DNA of 64,000 nt from Shewanella violacea DSS12 (GCF_000091325.1 NC_014012.1:1798001-1862000); one strand, 5' to 3'. Positions 9,235 through 19,528 are shown, counted from the first letter of the stretch. Notes: generated by a model from the letters alone, not told the origin. A program made the numbers and translations.

Positions 9235-9318
9235 GAGTTCTCCTGTAGCGGCGAATTCTAGCAAAAAGCGATCCTGTTGAGAATTATTAAGCCTGATTTT
9301 CTCGTGGAGTTTATAATG

Positions 9319-9371
9319 CTAAAGCCCTAAAGCCCTAAAGCCCTAAAGCCCTAAAGCCCTAAAGCCCTAAA
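9319..9371. repeat. 8-bp simple tandem repeat, CTAAAGCC x 6.6
   Basis: Six perfect copies of CTAAAGCC start at 9319 and a partial seventh ends at 9371. The array is intergenic. It begins just past the acpH stop and lies upstream of the pseudouridine synthase gene in the same direction. Perfect 8-bp units are prone to slippage, so the copy number probably varies between isolates. Confidence 0.95.
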
Positions 9372-9376
9372 ATCAG

Positions 9377-9970
9377 TTATAAATATTCTGCGGGTGTCTT
9401 ACGAGCCCAAATTCGGCTGTAGGCCATCAGCTGTGGATAGAATGTTCTAAAAGCAATCTCTATCTCTATATCCAGCTTATCGACCGCTTGGGTAGCACCT
9501 TGGAATATTTCCGGTTTAGAGATCCGCTTAGCGACAGAATGAATGGTTTGGTGGAGACCTTTCTTACTTTTATATGCCTCAAGCCAGTTTTCGCTGCGGA
9601 TCCTAGGAGCAAGTAGTTTGAGCTTTTCTGGTAATTGTTCACATGCATCTAAGGCATCGTAAGCATTTCCGGCAAATTGTCGAAGAGTGAGGTGATGATA
9701 CTCTTCCCAATACTTAGCCAACATATGGTCGAAAGCTAGATCGACAATAATAGGCGCGGCTCTGGTTAAACTTTTGGGAAACTTAGCGATTAAGTCCTTA
9801 GTCAGTTCGTGGCTGTCAGTGAGCTGGTCTATTTGTCTATGTAACCAAATTCCTTGCTGTAGGTGTTTAGGGTAATTGTCGATATTGCCTTTGGCAAAAT
9901 CGCCGGCAAGATTTGCCGCTAGACTGGTTTTACTGTTATCGGCAAGATGTAGGTGGGCAAGGAAGTTCAT
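9377..9970 (-). CDS. acpH: Acyl carrier protein phosphodiesterase
   Basis: AcpH removes the 4'-phosphopantetheine group from holo-acyl carrier protein, giving apo-ACP. The 197-residue product begins MNFLAHLHLADNSKTSLAAN, nearly the same as E. coli AcpH (YajB), and keeps the HD-type metal residues in GIWLHRQIDQLTDSH and VDLAFDHMLAKYW. The length fits the family (about 193). In E. coli the gene also lies next to queA, divergently, as here. The ribosome site is weak, but the family N-terminus leaves little doubt about the start. Confidence 0.93.
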   Translation of the reverse strand: MNFLAHLHLADNSKTSLAANLAGDFAKGNIDNYPKHLQQGIWLHRQIDQLTDSHELTKDLIAKFPKSLTRAAPIIVDLAFDHMLAKYWEEYHHLTLRQFAGNAYDALDACEQLPEKLKLLAPRIRSENWLEAYKSKKGLHQTIHSVAKRISKPEIFQGATQAVDKLDIEIEIAFRTFYPQLMAYSRIWARKTPAEYL

Positions 9971-10135
9971 GACGTTCTGTTAATTTTCTTGGTTATAACA
10001 CAAATTTTACGTTATCATGGGTTTAGATGCTTAGATAGTTTTTATCCAATTTAAATTGGTTTTAAAGTGACTTCTTAAGGATATGCATCTTTTTGCTTGT
10101 ATTATCATCAATTATCGGTTTAAGGATCAAGGACG

Positions 10136-10294
10136 ATGTGGAACTGGTTTTCTAAAGTGTTTCCCAAGAAAGAACAAATACAGCGCAAGCGTGTACAAAT
10201 AGATATTCCCTACGAGCAGCATAGTTACCGAAAGGAAGATTTTGCTATTGATGAGCAGCCCAGCACCCTAGAAAATGGTAAAAGCAGTAACTGA
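10136..10294 (+). CDS. Small hypothetical protein, 52 residues
   Basis: The small frame starts with ATG at 10136, nine bases after AAGGA at 10122-10126, and ends with TGA at 10292-10294. The product begins MWNWFSKVFPKKEQIQRKR: a short amphipathic aromatic and basic N-terminus, then a polar, acidic remainder ending GKSSN. It sits between the acpH start and queA, in the queA direction, 64 bases before it. I know of no function. The amphipathic start may touch the membrane. Good ribosome site, sensible codons and clean placement support a real gene. Confidence 0.6.
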   Translation: MWNWFSKVFPKKEQIQRKRVQIDIPYEQHSYRKEDFAIDEQPSTLENGKSSN

Positions 10295-10358
10295 TCCTTG
10301 ATCTTATCTGTCTCTGTTAATAGACTAGCGCCGGATTTATGCTAAGCAGAGACTAACC

Positions 10359-11396
10359 ATGCGTGTGACTGATTTTTCATTCGAACTACCCAACGAGCTG
10401 ATTGCTCGCTATCCTACCCCAGAACGTACCTCTTCAAGACTACTCTCATTAGAGGGTAATACAGGTCAGGTCACAGACAAACAATTCACCGATATTCTTA
10501 ATATGGTCAATCCTGGCGATCTAATGGTGTTCAATAACACCCGAGTGATCCCGGCGCGACTGTTTGGCAAGAAGCAGACCGGTGGCAAGTTGGAATTATT
10601 AGTCGAGCGTATACTCGATGATAAAAGCATCTTGGCTCACGTCCGATGTTCTAAATCTCCTAAAGTTGATTCGATTGTTTGTTTAGATGGTGGCTATGAG
10701 ATGATCATGCTTGCCCGTCATGATGCCTTGTTTGAACTCAAGTTGGTGTCGGATAAAACCATACTCGAAGTACTCGAAGAGGTAGGGCATATGCCTTTGC
10801 CACCTTATATCGATCGTCCCGATGAAGACGCAGACAAAGAGCGTTATCAGACCGTTTATAATAAGACTCCTGGGGCTGTAGCCGCCCCAACGGCAGGATT
10901 ACACTTCGATGATGCTATTTTACAAGCATTAGCCGATAAGGGGGTTGATACGGCTTTCGTCACCTTGCATGTGGGTGCGGGAACCTTCCAGCCTGTAAAA
11001 GTTGATAATATTCTCGAGCATAAGATGCATTCTGAGTGGGCCGAGGTTTCTCAAGATGTTGTCGACAAAGTCATACAAACTAAAGCAAACGGAAAACGCG
11101 TTATTGCCGTCGGCACCACATCTGTTCGTTCTTTAGAGAGTGCAGCTAAGGCGAGCGAGGGAGCACTGGAAGCATTTTGCAGTGACACGGATATCTTTAT
11201 CTATCCAGGATATAAGTTTCAGGTGGTCGATGCCATGGTGACAAATTTCCATCTGCCAGAGTCGACTTTAATCATGCTACTCAGTGCCTTTGCAGGCTTC
11301 GATGAGGTAAAAAACGCCTATCAACACGCAATCGCTCAAAAATACCGCTTCTTTAGCTATGGCGATGCCATGTTTGTGACTAAAAAAGCGAACTAA
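10359..11396 (+). CDS. queA: S-adenosylmethionine:tRNA ribosyltransferase-isomerase
   Basis: QueA transfers and isomerises the ribosyl moiety of S-adenosylmethionine onto preQ1 at position 34 of GUN-anticodon tRNAs, giving epoxyqueuosine. The 345-residue product matches the family from start ([19 protein letters not shown]) to end ([11 protein letters not shown]). Conserved blocks include [48 protein letters not shown] and [18 protein letters not shown]. It is followed by a strong terminator and then tgt, the enzyme acting just before it in the pathway, so the two are neighbours but possibly separate transcripts. Confidence 0.97.
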   Translation: MRVTDFSFELPNELIARYPTPERTSSRLLSLEGNTGQVTDKQFTDILNMVNPGDLMVFNNTRVIPARLFGKKQTGGKLELLVERILDDKSILAHVRCSKSPKVDSIVCLDGGYEMIMLARHDALFELKLVSDKTILEVLEEVGHMPLPPYIDRPDEDADKERYQTVYNKTPGAVAAPTAGLHFDDAILQALADKGVDTAFVTLHVGAGTFQPVKVDNILEHKMHSEWAEVSQDVVDKVIQTKANGKRVIAVGTTSVRSLESAAKASEGALEAFCSDTDIFIYPGYKFQVVDAMVTNFHLPESTLIMLLSAFAGFDEVKNAYQHAIAQKYRFFSYGDAMFVTKKAN

Positions 11397-11414
11397 TCCC
11401 GAAAATTGCTTTAA

Positions 11415-11447
11415 AATACCCACCCACAGATGAGGTGGGTATTTTTT
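11415..11447 (+). terminator. Rho-independent terminator of queA
   Basis: A perfect 10-bp stem (11415-11424 with 11434-11443) and a 9-base loop are followed by four more T residues. It lies 20 bases after the queA stop and separates queA from tgt. Confidence 0.9.
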
Positions 11448-11559
11448 CTGCTTTATTTTGAATATTTTGAGGATAAGGGTTGATACTCAGTTGTTTGCCC
11501 TTATCTCTAGTTTTAATGTTAGCTTGTACCGATTATTTTCTAGGTACGGGCAATTGTGA

Positions 11560-12723
<1,164 letters not shown>

Positions 12724-12750
12724 TTTTTATACTAACTAGAAGAGAATATT

Positions 12751-13083
12751 ATGTTTATTTCAAGCGCGTTTGCAGCCGATGCTCCAACGACAGGGGCGGG
12801 TGGCACCATGGAACTTATTTTCATGCTGGTCATCTTTGGTCTGATCTTTTATTTCATGATCTTCCGTCCGCAGTCTAAGCGTGTAAAAGAGCACAAAAAC
12901 TTAATGGGTTCATTAAGTAAAGGTGATGAAATTCTAACTAGTGGTGGTATTTTGGGCAAGATTGCTAAAATCAGTGAAGAAAATGATTACGTGCTACTAG
13001 CAATCAATGAAACATCTGAAATAACGATCAAGAAGGATTATATCGCGGCAGTATTGCCTAAAGGCTCTATTAAGTCTATCTAA
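12751..13083 (+). CDS. yajC: Sec translocase accessory subunit YajC
   Basis: YajC is a small inner-membrane protein that copurifies with SecDF-YidC. The 110 residues have one membrane segment, [20 protein letters not shown], followed by the conserved FRPQSKR and a small cytoplasmic domain with [14 protein letters not shown]. It sits 27 bases after tgt and 17 before secD. A helical, weakly signal-like N-terminus ([10 protein letters not shown]) precedes the membrane segment, as is usual in this family. Confidence 0.96.
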   Translation: MFISSAFAADAPTTGAGGTMELIFMLVIFGLIFYFMIFRPQSKRVKEHKNLMGSLSKGDEILTSGGILGKIAKISEENDYVLLAINETSEITIKKDYIAAVLPKGSIKSI

Positions 13084-13100
13084 GCCAAGAGGGCGATGGT

Positions 13101-14951
13101 GTGTTAAATAAATACCCAATGTGGAAAAATGTGATGGTGATTTGCATCATCGCAGTCGGTTTTTTCTATGCAATACCCAATCTCTACAGTGAAGACTATG
13201 CGGTTCAGGTAGTTGGTACTCGTGGAGCTGAGGTGACTGTGGCGACTCAGTCGGCAGTCAATGATGTGCTTACCAGTAAGAATATTACGGTTAAGCGTTC
13301 AGAGCTTGAAAATGGTCAATTGCTTGTTCGCGTGATGGATGGTGATCAACAGTTACTAGCAAAGGAAGCAATAGCTGATGCGCTGGGGGACAAATACACC
13401 GTCGCCTTAAACTTAGCGCCAGCGACGCCTGAGTGGCTTGAGGCTATGGGCGGCTCCCCAATGAAGTTGGGTCTAGATTTACGTGGTGGCGTTCATTTTC
13501 TGATGGAAGTGAAAATGGGCGAAGCTGTTCGTAAAATGGTCGAGTCTAAAATGGCCGACTTTAGAACCGATCTTCGCGGTGAGCGTATTCGCTATGCCGG
13601 TATTCGTGAAAGTGCTAAAGGCATAGAGATTAAGTTCCGTGATGCCGACAACTTAGCTAAGGCTGAGCGTTTCTTGAAGAGCCGCGGTAATGACATGGTG
13701 TTTACCGATAGCTCATCGGATGGTAATTACTACTTGATTGCCAATCTCAGTGAAACCTATCTTAAGCAAGTTAAAGAGGAAGCACTGCAGCAGAACATCA
13801 CGACTATACGTAATCGTGTGAATGAGTTGGGTGTGGCGGAGCCAGTTGTACAACGTCAAGGTGCCGAACGCATCATAGTCGAGTTACCTGGCGTGCAAGA
13901 TACAGCCCGTGCGAAAGAGATTTTAGGCGCTACCGCGTCAATCGAATTCCATATGGTTGATGAGAAAGCCGATGCTGCAGCTATTGCCAGTGGTCGAATC
14001 TCTGCCAATGCCAAGATATACGATCGTCGTCAAGGTGGCCAAGTCGCGCTCTATAAAGAGGTGATGTTGTCTGGTACCCATATTCAAGGAGCTCAGCCGA
14101 GTTTCGATGAATACAGTCGTCCTCAGGTTAGCATTAACTTAGATTCCAAGGGCGGTTCTATCTTCTCGAATGTGACTAAGGATAACATTGGTAAGCCAAT
14201 GGCCACCTTGTTCATCGAGTATAAAGATAATGGTGCTAAAAACCCCGATGGCAGCATAAAGCTTGAGAGGATTGAAGAGGTCATTTCAGTTGCCACGATT
14301 CAAGCACGTCTGGGACGTAACTTTGTAATCACTGGACTGGATCATAGTGAAGCGCAAAACCTAGCCTTACTTCTTCGTGCTGGTGCCTTAATTGCACCGG
14401 TTGTTATTGTAGAGGAACGTACCATAGGTCCGAGCCTAGGAGCGCAGAATATCCAAAACGGTATGGAAGCAATGATCTGGGGAATGGCAGTAGTGCTTAT
14501 CTTCATGCTTGTTTATTACCGTGCTTTTGGTCTGATTGCCAACTTGGCGTTAACGGCAAACCTAGTCATGGTTGTCGGTGTTATGTCGATGATCCCTGGC
14601 GCAGTGTTAACTCTGCCTGGTATTGCCGGTATGGTATTGACCGTAGGTATGGCTGTGGATGGTAATGTTCTTATCTACGAGCGTATTCGTGAAGAGTTAA
14701 GAAACGGTCGTAGCGTGCAGCAAGCTATTCATGAAGGGTATGGCAATGCATTCTCAACCATTGCAGATGCTAACATCACCACTTTTATGACAGCACTTAT
14801 TTTGTTTGCCGTGGGTACAGGAGCGGTTAAAGGCTTCGCTGTGACTCTGATGATAGGTATAGCGACGTCAATGTTTACCGCTATTGTGGGAACTCGTGCC
14901 ATCGTCAACGCCGTTTGGGGTGGTAAACGCGTGAAGAAATTGTCTATATAA
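13101..14951 (+). CDS. secD: Protein translocase subunit SecD
   Basis: SecD uses proton motive force, with SecF, to help pull proteins across the inner membrane at SecYEG. The 616-residue protein has a first membrane segment at about 9-27, a large periplasmic P1 region starting [14 protein letters not shown], and five more segments at the C-terminus with [18 protein letters not shown]. The start is GTG at 13101, backed by AAGAGGG eight bases upstream; the nearby ATG at 13096 is out of frame and stops after three codons. It lies 17 bases after yajC and 12 before secF. Confidence 0.98.
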   Translation: MLNKYPMWKNVMVICIIAVGFFYAIPNLYSEDYAVQVVGTRGAEVTVATQSAVNDVLTSKNITVKRSELENGQLLVRVMDGDQQLLAKEAIADALGDKYTVALNLAPATPEWLEAMGGSPMKLGLDLRGGVHFLMEVKMGEAVRKMVESKMADFRTDLRGERIRYAGIRESAKGIEIKFRDADNLAKAERFLKSRGNDMVFTDSSSDGNYYLIANLSETYLKQVKEEALQQNITTIRNRVNELGVAEPVVQRQGAERIIVELPGVQDTARAKEILGATASIEFHMVDEKADAAAIASGRISANAKIYDRRQGGQVALYKEVMLSGTHIQGAQPSFDEYSRPQVSINLDSKGGSIFSNVTKDNIGKPMATLFIEYKDNGAKNPDGSIKLERIEEVISVATIQARLGRNFVITGLDHSEAQNLALLLRAGALIAPVVIVEERTIGPSLGAQNIQNGMEAMIWGMAVVLIFMLVYYRAFGLIANLALTANLVMVVGVMSMIPGAVLTLPGIAGMVLTVGMAVDGNVLIYERIREELRNGRSVQQAIHEGYGNAFSTIADANITTFMTALILFAVGTGAVKGFAVTLMIGIATSMFTAIVGTRAIVNAVWGGKRVKKLSI

Positions 14952-14963
14952 GGGAAGTTGATT

Positions 14964-15911
14964 ATGTTTCAGATTTTATCGATAAAAGGCACGGTCAACT
15001 TCCTGCGCCATGCGGTTCCTATCAGTATCTTATCTTTGATACTGGTACTTGGCTCGCTGGCGTCGTTAGCGACCAAGGGGATCAACTGGGGATTGGACTT
15101 TACCGGTGGTACTGTTGTTGAACTGGAGTTTTCAAAACCGGTTAACTTAGAGGTATTACGTGCCGAGTTAAGCAGTGATGAGATGCAAGGTGTAGTGGTT
15201 CAGAATTTCGGTTCGAGTCGCGATATTTTAATTCGTCTTCCTGTTAAGGCTGACATTAAGAGTGATACTCAAGTTGGATACGTTATGGAGGCCGGGAATA
15301 AGCTTGATCCTCAGGTTATCCAGAAGCGCGTCGAGATGGTTGGGCCTCAGATTGGTAAAGAGTTAGCAGAACAGGGCGGCCTAGCAGTATTGGTTGCACT
15401 TATCTGTATCCTTATCTATGTTTCTTTCCGTTTCGAATGGCGTTTAGCCATGGGATCGGTAGTGGCATTGGCACACGATGTGATTATCACCTTAGGTGTG
15501 TTCTCTGTGTTGCAGTTGGATTTCGACTTGACGGTTCTGGCTGGTGTCTTAACGGTTGTCGGTTACTCTCTCAATGATACGATAGTGGTATTTGACCGTA
15601 TTCGTGAGAACTTCCTTAAGATGCGTAAAGGTGGGCCGGAAGAGGTAGTGAATACCTCTATCACTCAGACTATGAGCCGTACCATAATTACAACAGCGAC
15701 TACTTTAGTTGTGGTTATCGCCTTGTTCCTTAAGGGTGGCACCATGATCCACGGTTTTGCAACCGCGCTGCTGATGGGAATCTTCGTTGGTACTTTCTCA
15801 TCTATTTATGTGGCGAGTTTCCTAGCGATTAAGCTTGGGATCAATCGTGAGCATATGTTGCCTGTCGAAATCGAAAAAGAAGGCGCAGATCAAGATCCAT
15901 TGATGCCTTAA
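14964..15911 (+). CDS. secF: Protein translocase subunit SecF
   Basis: SecF partners SecD in late translocation. The 315-residue protein has six predicted membrane segments, the GLDFTGGTVVELEF block after the first, and GYSLNDTIVVFDRIRENF in the fourth-fifth region. The ATG at 14964 is chosen because AGGGA at 14951-14955 is eight bases away; an in-frame TTG at 14958 falls too close to it. A 51-bp tandem repeat begins eight bases after the stop, ahead of the operon terminator. Confidence 0.97.
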   Translation: MFQILSIKGTVNFLRHAVPISILSLILVLGSLASLATKGINWGLDFTGGTVVELEFSKPVNLEVLRAELSSDEMQGVVVQNFGSSRDILIRLPVKADIKSDTQVGYVMEAGNKLDPQVIQKRVEMVGPQIGKELAEQGGLAVLVALICILIYVSFRFEWRLAMGSVVALAHDVIITLGVFSVLQLDFDLTVLAGVLTVVGYSLNDTIVVFDRIRENFLKMRKGGPEEVVNTSITQTMSRTIITTATTLVVVIALFLKGGTMIHGFATALLMGIFVGTFSSIYVASFLAIKLGINREHMLPVEIEKEGADQDPLMP

Positions 15912-15918
15912 GTTTTTT

Positions 15919-16122
15919 GAAACTAACTAGATGGTCATTATGAATATGATGGCGGTTCATGATATTTTTGAAACTAATTAGATTGTCATTATGAATATGA
16001 TGGCCGTTCATGATATTTTTGAAACTAACTAGATGGTCATTATGAATATGATGGCCGTTCATGATATTTTTGAAACTAACTAGGTGGTCATTAAGAATTT
16101 AATGGCCGTTTAGAAGAATTTT
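15919..16122. repeat. 51-bp tandem repeat, four copies, after secF
   Basis: The word GAAACTAACTAG recurs at 15919, 15970, 16021 and 16072, exactly 51 bases apart, and a fifth GAAACT at 16123 closes the array. The first three copies are nearly identical and the fourth is more diverged. Each unit has an imperfect dyad (GGTCAT...ATGGCC). The unit equals 17 codons, so the minus strand stays open across copies, giving a His-rich repeat; I do not regard it as a gene. The array lies in the 3' untranslated part of the secDF transcript. Confidence 0.95.
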
Positions 16123-16144
16123 GAAACTTATAGAAAGCATAAAG

Positions 16145-16168
16145 AAAACCACCTCCGGGTGGTTTTTT
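16145..16168 (+). terminator. Terminator of the tgt-yajC-secD-secF unit
   Basis: A 9-bp stem (16145-16153 with 16158-16166) with the stable loop TCCG runs into a T-tract. The A-rich left side would also allow it to work on the minus strand. It follows the 51-bp repeat array. Confidence 0.9.
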
Positions 16169-16373
16169 ATTGCCTGATAAAAAGATAACAAGCTTTTGTG
16201 ATAGATGAATATTATTTCGAACTAAAATAATTGAATACATTTTGTTATCTAGCTTGGCCGCATTTACTCTCGACAGACTCGCTAATTTAGCAGTAGGATG
16301 TTCACTCATATATTCGTTAACGTATATATCACACCTAAAATTTGCCAGAAGAGCAATAGTTGTAAGGGATCAC

Positions 16374-16676
16374 ATGGAAGAGCGCAGTAAAATGGTTGCG
16401 GGTGGCAGTTTATTACAAGCCCATAGGTGGAAAGGTTTGTTAGAAACCAGTGGCATAACCGTAGAGCTTCGTGGCGAAGCGTTACTCGGCGGGACAGGCG
16501 ATCTGCCTGTGGATCTGCAAAATGTCCAGCTTTGGGTCAGCGAATCTAAATACGAACTCGCTAAAGTTCAACTCCTGGATCTTAATGCTGAAGCTCCTCA
16601 ATGGCGTTGTATCAAGTGCCACGGCATGAATGAGTCTAGTCTGGACTTGTGTTGGCAATGTGGCTGGGAGGTGTGA
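16374..16676 (+). CDS. DUF2007 domain protein with C-terminal zinc ribbon
   Basis: The 100-residue protein has a DUF2007 (putative signal-transducing) domain, with SLLQAHRWKGLLETSGITVE, LRGEALLGG and VQLWVSESKYELAKVQL. A short linker leads to a zinc ribbon with two CxxC pairs, CIKC and CWQC, at about residues 80-97. The function is unknown. The start is the ATG at 16374, six bases after AAGG; the frame remains open 44 codons upstream but without a ribosome site, and family members are about this length. The last 83 bases of the gene form the first copy of an 85-bp tandem repeat. Confidence 0.82.
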   Translation: MEERSKMVAGGSLLQAHRWKGLLETSGITVELRGEALLGGTGDLPVDLQNVQLWVSESKYELAKVQLLDLNAEAPQWRCIKCHGMNESSLDLCWQCGWEV

Positions 16677-16848
16677 GTCTCCTCATTGGCGTTGTATCAA
16701 GTGCCACGGCATGAATGAGCCTAGTCTTGACTTGTGTTGGCAATGTGGCTGGGAGGTGTGAGTCTCCTCATTGGCGTTGTATCAAGTGCCACGGCATGAA
16801 TGAGCCTAGTCTTGACTTGTGTTGGCAATGTGGCTGGGAGGTATGAGT
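16594..16848 (+). repeat. 85-bp tandem repeat duplicating the zinc-ribbon tail
   Basis: CTCCTCA recurs at 16594, 16679, 16764 and 16849, exactly 85 bases apart, giving three full copies. Copy one is the 3' end of the DUF2007 gene and includes its stop. Copies two and three are nearly identical to each other and differ from copy one at a few bases, so the second duplication is the more recent. Each copy can still spell the zinc ribbon and a stop, but only copy one is fused to a gene because 85 is not a multiple of three and every copy carries the stop. Confidence 0.95.
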
Positions 16849-17000
16849 CTCCTCATGAAGTTTATTGCCTCTTTATTTCTCTGTGAATCACCCGCCGCAC
16901 ATCAATGACAGTTAATGGGATATACTCTAGTCCCTTGATTTCCATGAGACTTGGGTTCCGATACTATTCCCATTTATACAAGGTTAGGAGTTAATCCTCT

Positions 17001-17912
17001 ATGCAGTACTTTCCCTTATTTGTTGATACATCCAAACTTAAAGTCTTGTTGGTCGGCGCTGGTGATGTGGCCAGCCGAAAATTGGAGTTATTGGCTAGAA
17101 CCCATGCTGAGATTCTTGTTATTGCCACAGACATCTCAATAGAGGTATCTAAGTATGCTCAGCAGGGACGTATCACATTGATTAAGCGTGGTGTGACACC
17201 TGATGATATCCGTGGGGTTGATTTAGTTTATCTTGCTACTGCAGATGACAGGCTCAATGCAGAGCTAGCACGTATTGCCGATAGTCGTAGGATCTGGGTG
17301 AATGTTGTAGATAACCCAGAACTTTGTCGATTTATCACCCCATCGATAGTCGACAGGGGGCGCCTACAGATCGCAATAAGCACAGCCGGTGCTGCACCTG
17401 TTTTTGCTCGAGAACTCAGGGCCAGGTTAGAGTCTTGGTTGCCTCAATCTCTCACGCCTTTGTTTGATTTTGTTGCCGAAAAACGTAAAGAAGTACAGCT
17501 AAAGTTACCCGAATTTAAGCAACGTAAGTTATTTTGGGAACACTTCTTCAGAGCCAATGGTGATAATTTTGATGATGATACTCACGTTCATTACGATAAC
17601 GGCTTTCAAGGCTTGTCGACAGCTGGAGTGATCTTACTTATCGATGATGAGACTCAAGTCTCTTTGTTACCCATAGCTGCAATGCCATTGATGCAGAAAC
17701 TGGATCATGTGTTCAGTGCTGAAGAGCTGCCCTTCATTCTCAATGAATTTGTCAGGCGAGATGCTGAACGCGGTGATTTACCCAGTCTGAGTGAATTGAC
17801 TAAGTTATACGAGAGTGGACAAGCTTGTCTTATGTATGCTGATAAAGAGACTGTGAGCCAGCTTAAAACTCATTTCCCTATGGCGAAACATCTAAGGGCT
17901 GGGATAATTTAA
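17001..17912 (+). CDS. Precorrin-2 dehydrogenase / siroheme synthase N-domain protein
   Basis: The protein corresponds to the N-terminal module of CysG (Met8/SirC type), which oxidises precorrin-2 with NAD+ and may insert iron to give siroheme. It has the Rossmann motif VLLVGAGDVASRKLELL, the VNVVDNPELCRFITPSIVDRGRLQIAISTAGAAPVFAR active-site stretch, and a dimerisation region. The protein lacks the uroporphyrinogen methyltransferase half of CysG. Its 303 residues exceed the 200-220 of stand-alone SirC, with an added C-terminal part of about 90 residues (GLSTAGVILLIDDETQVSLL onward) that I cannot assign. Confidence 0.85.
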   Translation: MQYFPLFVDTSKLKVLLVGAGDVASRKLELLARTHAEILVIATDISIEVSKYAQQGRITLIKRGVTPDDIRGVDLVYLATADDRLNAELARIADSRRIWVNVVDNPELCRFITPSIVDRGRLQIAISTAGAAPVFARELRARLESWLPQSLTPLFDFVAEKRKEVQLKLPEFKQRKLFWEHFFRANGDNFDDDTHVHYDNGFQGLSTAGVILLIDDETQVSLLPIAAMPLMQKLDHVFSAEELPFILNEFVRRDAERGDLPSLSELTKLYESGQACLMYADKETVSQLKTHFPMAKHLRAGII

Positions 17913-18014
17913 TATTTTGTTAGGTGAGTATATTTATGGAATTCATATCGACATAGCTCATTAGACGGGAGATTGAGTTACACTAGCGCCAATTAATTGA
18001 GAGATATGAAAGTT

Positions 18015-18554
18015 ATGGCACCAAAAGCTACCGTTTATAAAGTTACTCTGCAGATCGCCGATATGGATCGTGGCTATTATCACGATCATCAGCTGACATT
18101 AGCCCAACATCCTTCGGAAACCGATTCCCGCATGATGGTCCGACTGTTGGCTTTTGCAATGAATGCCAGTGAGTCACTAGAGTTCAGCAAGGGACTTTGC
18201 GTCGAAGATGAACCTGAACTTTGGGAAAAGTCCTTAGTGGGCGATATTGAACTTTGGATTGAGTTTGGCCAGAGCGATGAGAAATGGTTAAGAAAAGCCA
18301 GTGGCAGGTCGAAGCAAGTACAGTTATTTACCTATGGTGGACGAGCCGTTCCTATATGGTGGCAGCAAAATGAAAAAGCCTTAGAAAGATATAAAAACCT
18401 TAAAGTTTGGAATATCCCTGAAGAGGCCGTGAAGCAGATGGGAGACTTGGTCACTCGCAATATGGAGCTGCAATATAATATCAGTGATGGGGAAGTTTGG
18501 TTATCCAGTGATCTCGGCAGTATTCAAATTATTCCGGAAATATTGAAAGCTTAG
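18015..18554 (+). CDS. yaeQ: YaeQ family protein
   Basis: The protein aligns along its length with E. coli YaeQ: MAPKATVYKVTLQIADMDRG at the start, LAQHPSETDSRMMVRLLAFA, and FTYGGRAVPIWWQQN. YaeQ has a PD-(D/E)XK nuclease-like fold; its biological role is unsettled. I start at the ATG at 18015 because it matches the E. coli first residue; ATG at 18006 and TTG at 17997 lie upstream in frame. 179 residues, close to the E. coli length. The gene stands alone after the siroheme synthase gene. Confidence 0.9.
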   Translation: MAPKATVYKVTLQIADMDRGYYHDHQLTLAQHPSETDSRMMVRLLAFAMNASESLEFSKGLCVEDEPELWEKSLVGDIELWIEFGQSDEKWLRKASGRSKQVQLFTYGGRAVPIWWQQNEKALERYKNLKVWNIPEEAVKQMGDLVTRNMELQYNISDGEVWLSSDLGSIQIIPEILKA

Positions 18555-18871
18555 TCACTAGCCTGTTAAAGCTAAGCCTGCACCTAATGTCTGTGAGCTG
18601 AGTAGCAAGCAGTCATTAGTCATCAATAGGTTAGAGCAGCCGTAGAGCTTATTATTACTGGGTAAATCAGCAGAGTTAGTCCATCACCGCCATCTGGTCA
18701 GCGGCGCCTTAGCATTTCGTATCACACCAATATAGGTTTGTCTCAGAGGCGGTCAACGCCGCAGAACATCACACCTTGATATTATTTATTCTTCTTGTGT
18801 TATTGATCAAAGTTTGAAATTCAAATGTTGAGTATAAAGGCATTTATTTATTAGTTTTTAAAAGTAGTATT
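18555..18871. other. Intergenic region without recognised feature
   Basis: I find no open frame with a ribosome site and no clear terminator between yaeQ and yecH. The distal part (18790-18871) is AT-rich and presumably carries the yecH promoter. Confidence 0.4.
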
Positions 18872-19114
18872 ATGTGTGAATCAGTTCATGGCCATCGAGT
18901 GATGGAGTTGATGCTTACATTAGATAAAGCAATCACCAAAGCAGATCTTAAAGTATTGATGCAGGAACATTTTGGTGGGGCGGCGCGCTATCACACTTGC
19001 TCAGCGAGCGACATGAATGCCGATGCGTTAATTGTGTTATTGGAAAAGAAGGGAAAGTTTATTGAATCTACTGCAGGCATAAAGACTGCTGCGGATAGAA
19101 TCTGTTCCCATTAA
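18872..19114 (+). CDS. yecH: YecH family metal-binding protein
   Basis: This 80-residue protein matches E. coli YecH (DUF2492): SVHGHRVMELML at the start, HFGGAARYHTCSASDMNAD in the middle, KKGKFIESTAGI, and a final RICSH. Conserved His and Cys residues (HGH, HTCS, CSH) suggest metal binding, as the family name says; the role is not known. It is convergent with the minus-strand partition-like pair that follows. Confidence 0.87.
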   Translation: MCESVHGHRVMELMLTLDKAITKADLKVLMQEHFGGAARYHTCSASDMNADALIVLLEKKGKFIESTAGIKTAADRICSH

Positions 19115-19180
19115 GGGCTTAATTTTTGAATAAAACAAAGTGCAAATTATTGGCTTGTTGAAGGTATGAGTTAATAGATA

Positions 19181-19528
19181 TTAGTCATCGTTTAATTCGA
19201 TAATTGTGCTTTGTTCATTTTTACTTTTAACTGAAAAATCATAAATTAAAATCCTGATGAGTCGTGATTTAGCTATTTTTTTATCAGCCGAAATTTTGTC
19301 TAATATCCCGATTGCATCTTCGGTGAGAGAGAAAGTGGCATGTTTATAAATTTTGGTTGAGTGTTTATCTAAGCCTTTATGCTTAACTCTGCTTAGTTTT
19401 ATTCTACTTTGGCTGACAACACTAGGTTGACCAAAGGCATATTTATTAGCATCTTCGATGAAGTCCTCGACGGAGACCTGAGTTTTAGGTGTTTTCTTCT
19501 TTCGCCTTTTAAGATCAGTTAAGCTCAT
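19181..19528 (-). CDS. Ribbon-helix-helix-like partner of ParA
   Basis: The 115-residue basic protein has an unstructured, lysine-rich N-terminus (MSLTDLKRRKKKTPKTQ) and a C-terminal segment, HATFSLTEDAIGILDKISAD then KSRLIRILIYDF, with the strand-helix-helix pattern of MetJ/Arc-type DNA-binding domains. Partner proteins of small ParA systems (ParG, omega) have this layout, and a basic residue in their mobile N-terminus stimulates the ATPase. It overlaps the ParA-like gene by 14 bases, so they are likely translated together. A DNA-binding or cargo-adaptor role is inferred, not shown. Confidence 0.65.
   Translation of the reverse strand: MSLTDLKRRKKKTPKTQVSVEDFIEDANKYAFGQPSVVSQSRIKLSRVKHKGLDKHSTKIYKHATFSLTEDAIGILDKISADKKIAKSRLIRILIYDFSVKSKNEQSTIIELNDD

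Noticed and set aside
9319..9371. Telomere-like or CRISPR repeat
   Set aside because: The unit is 8 bp with no spacers, so it is a simple sequence repeat.
15841..16062. Minus-strand open frame with repeated His-rich 17-residue units
   Set aside because: It arises because the 51-bp repeat unit is a multiple of three. It overlaps the end of secF and has no ribosome site.
16091..16309. 72-codon minus-strand frame between secF and the DUF2007 gene
   Set aside because: It runs through the terminator and has no ribosome site or recognisable sequence.
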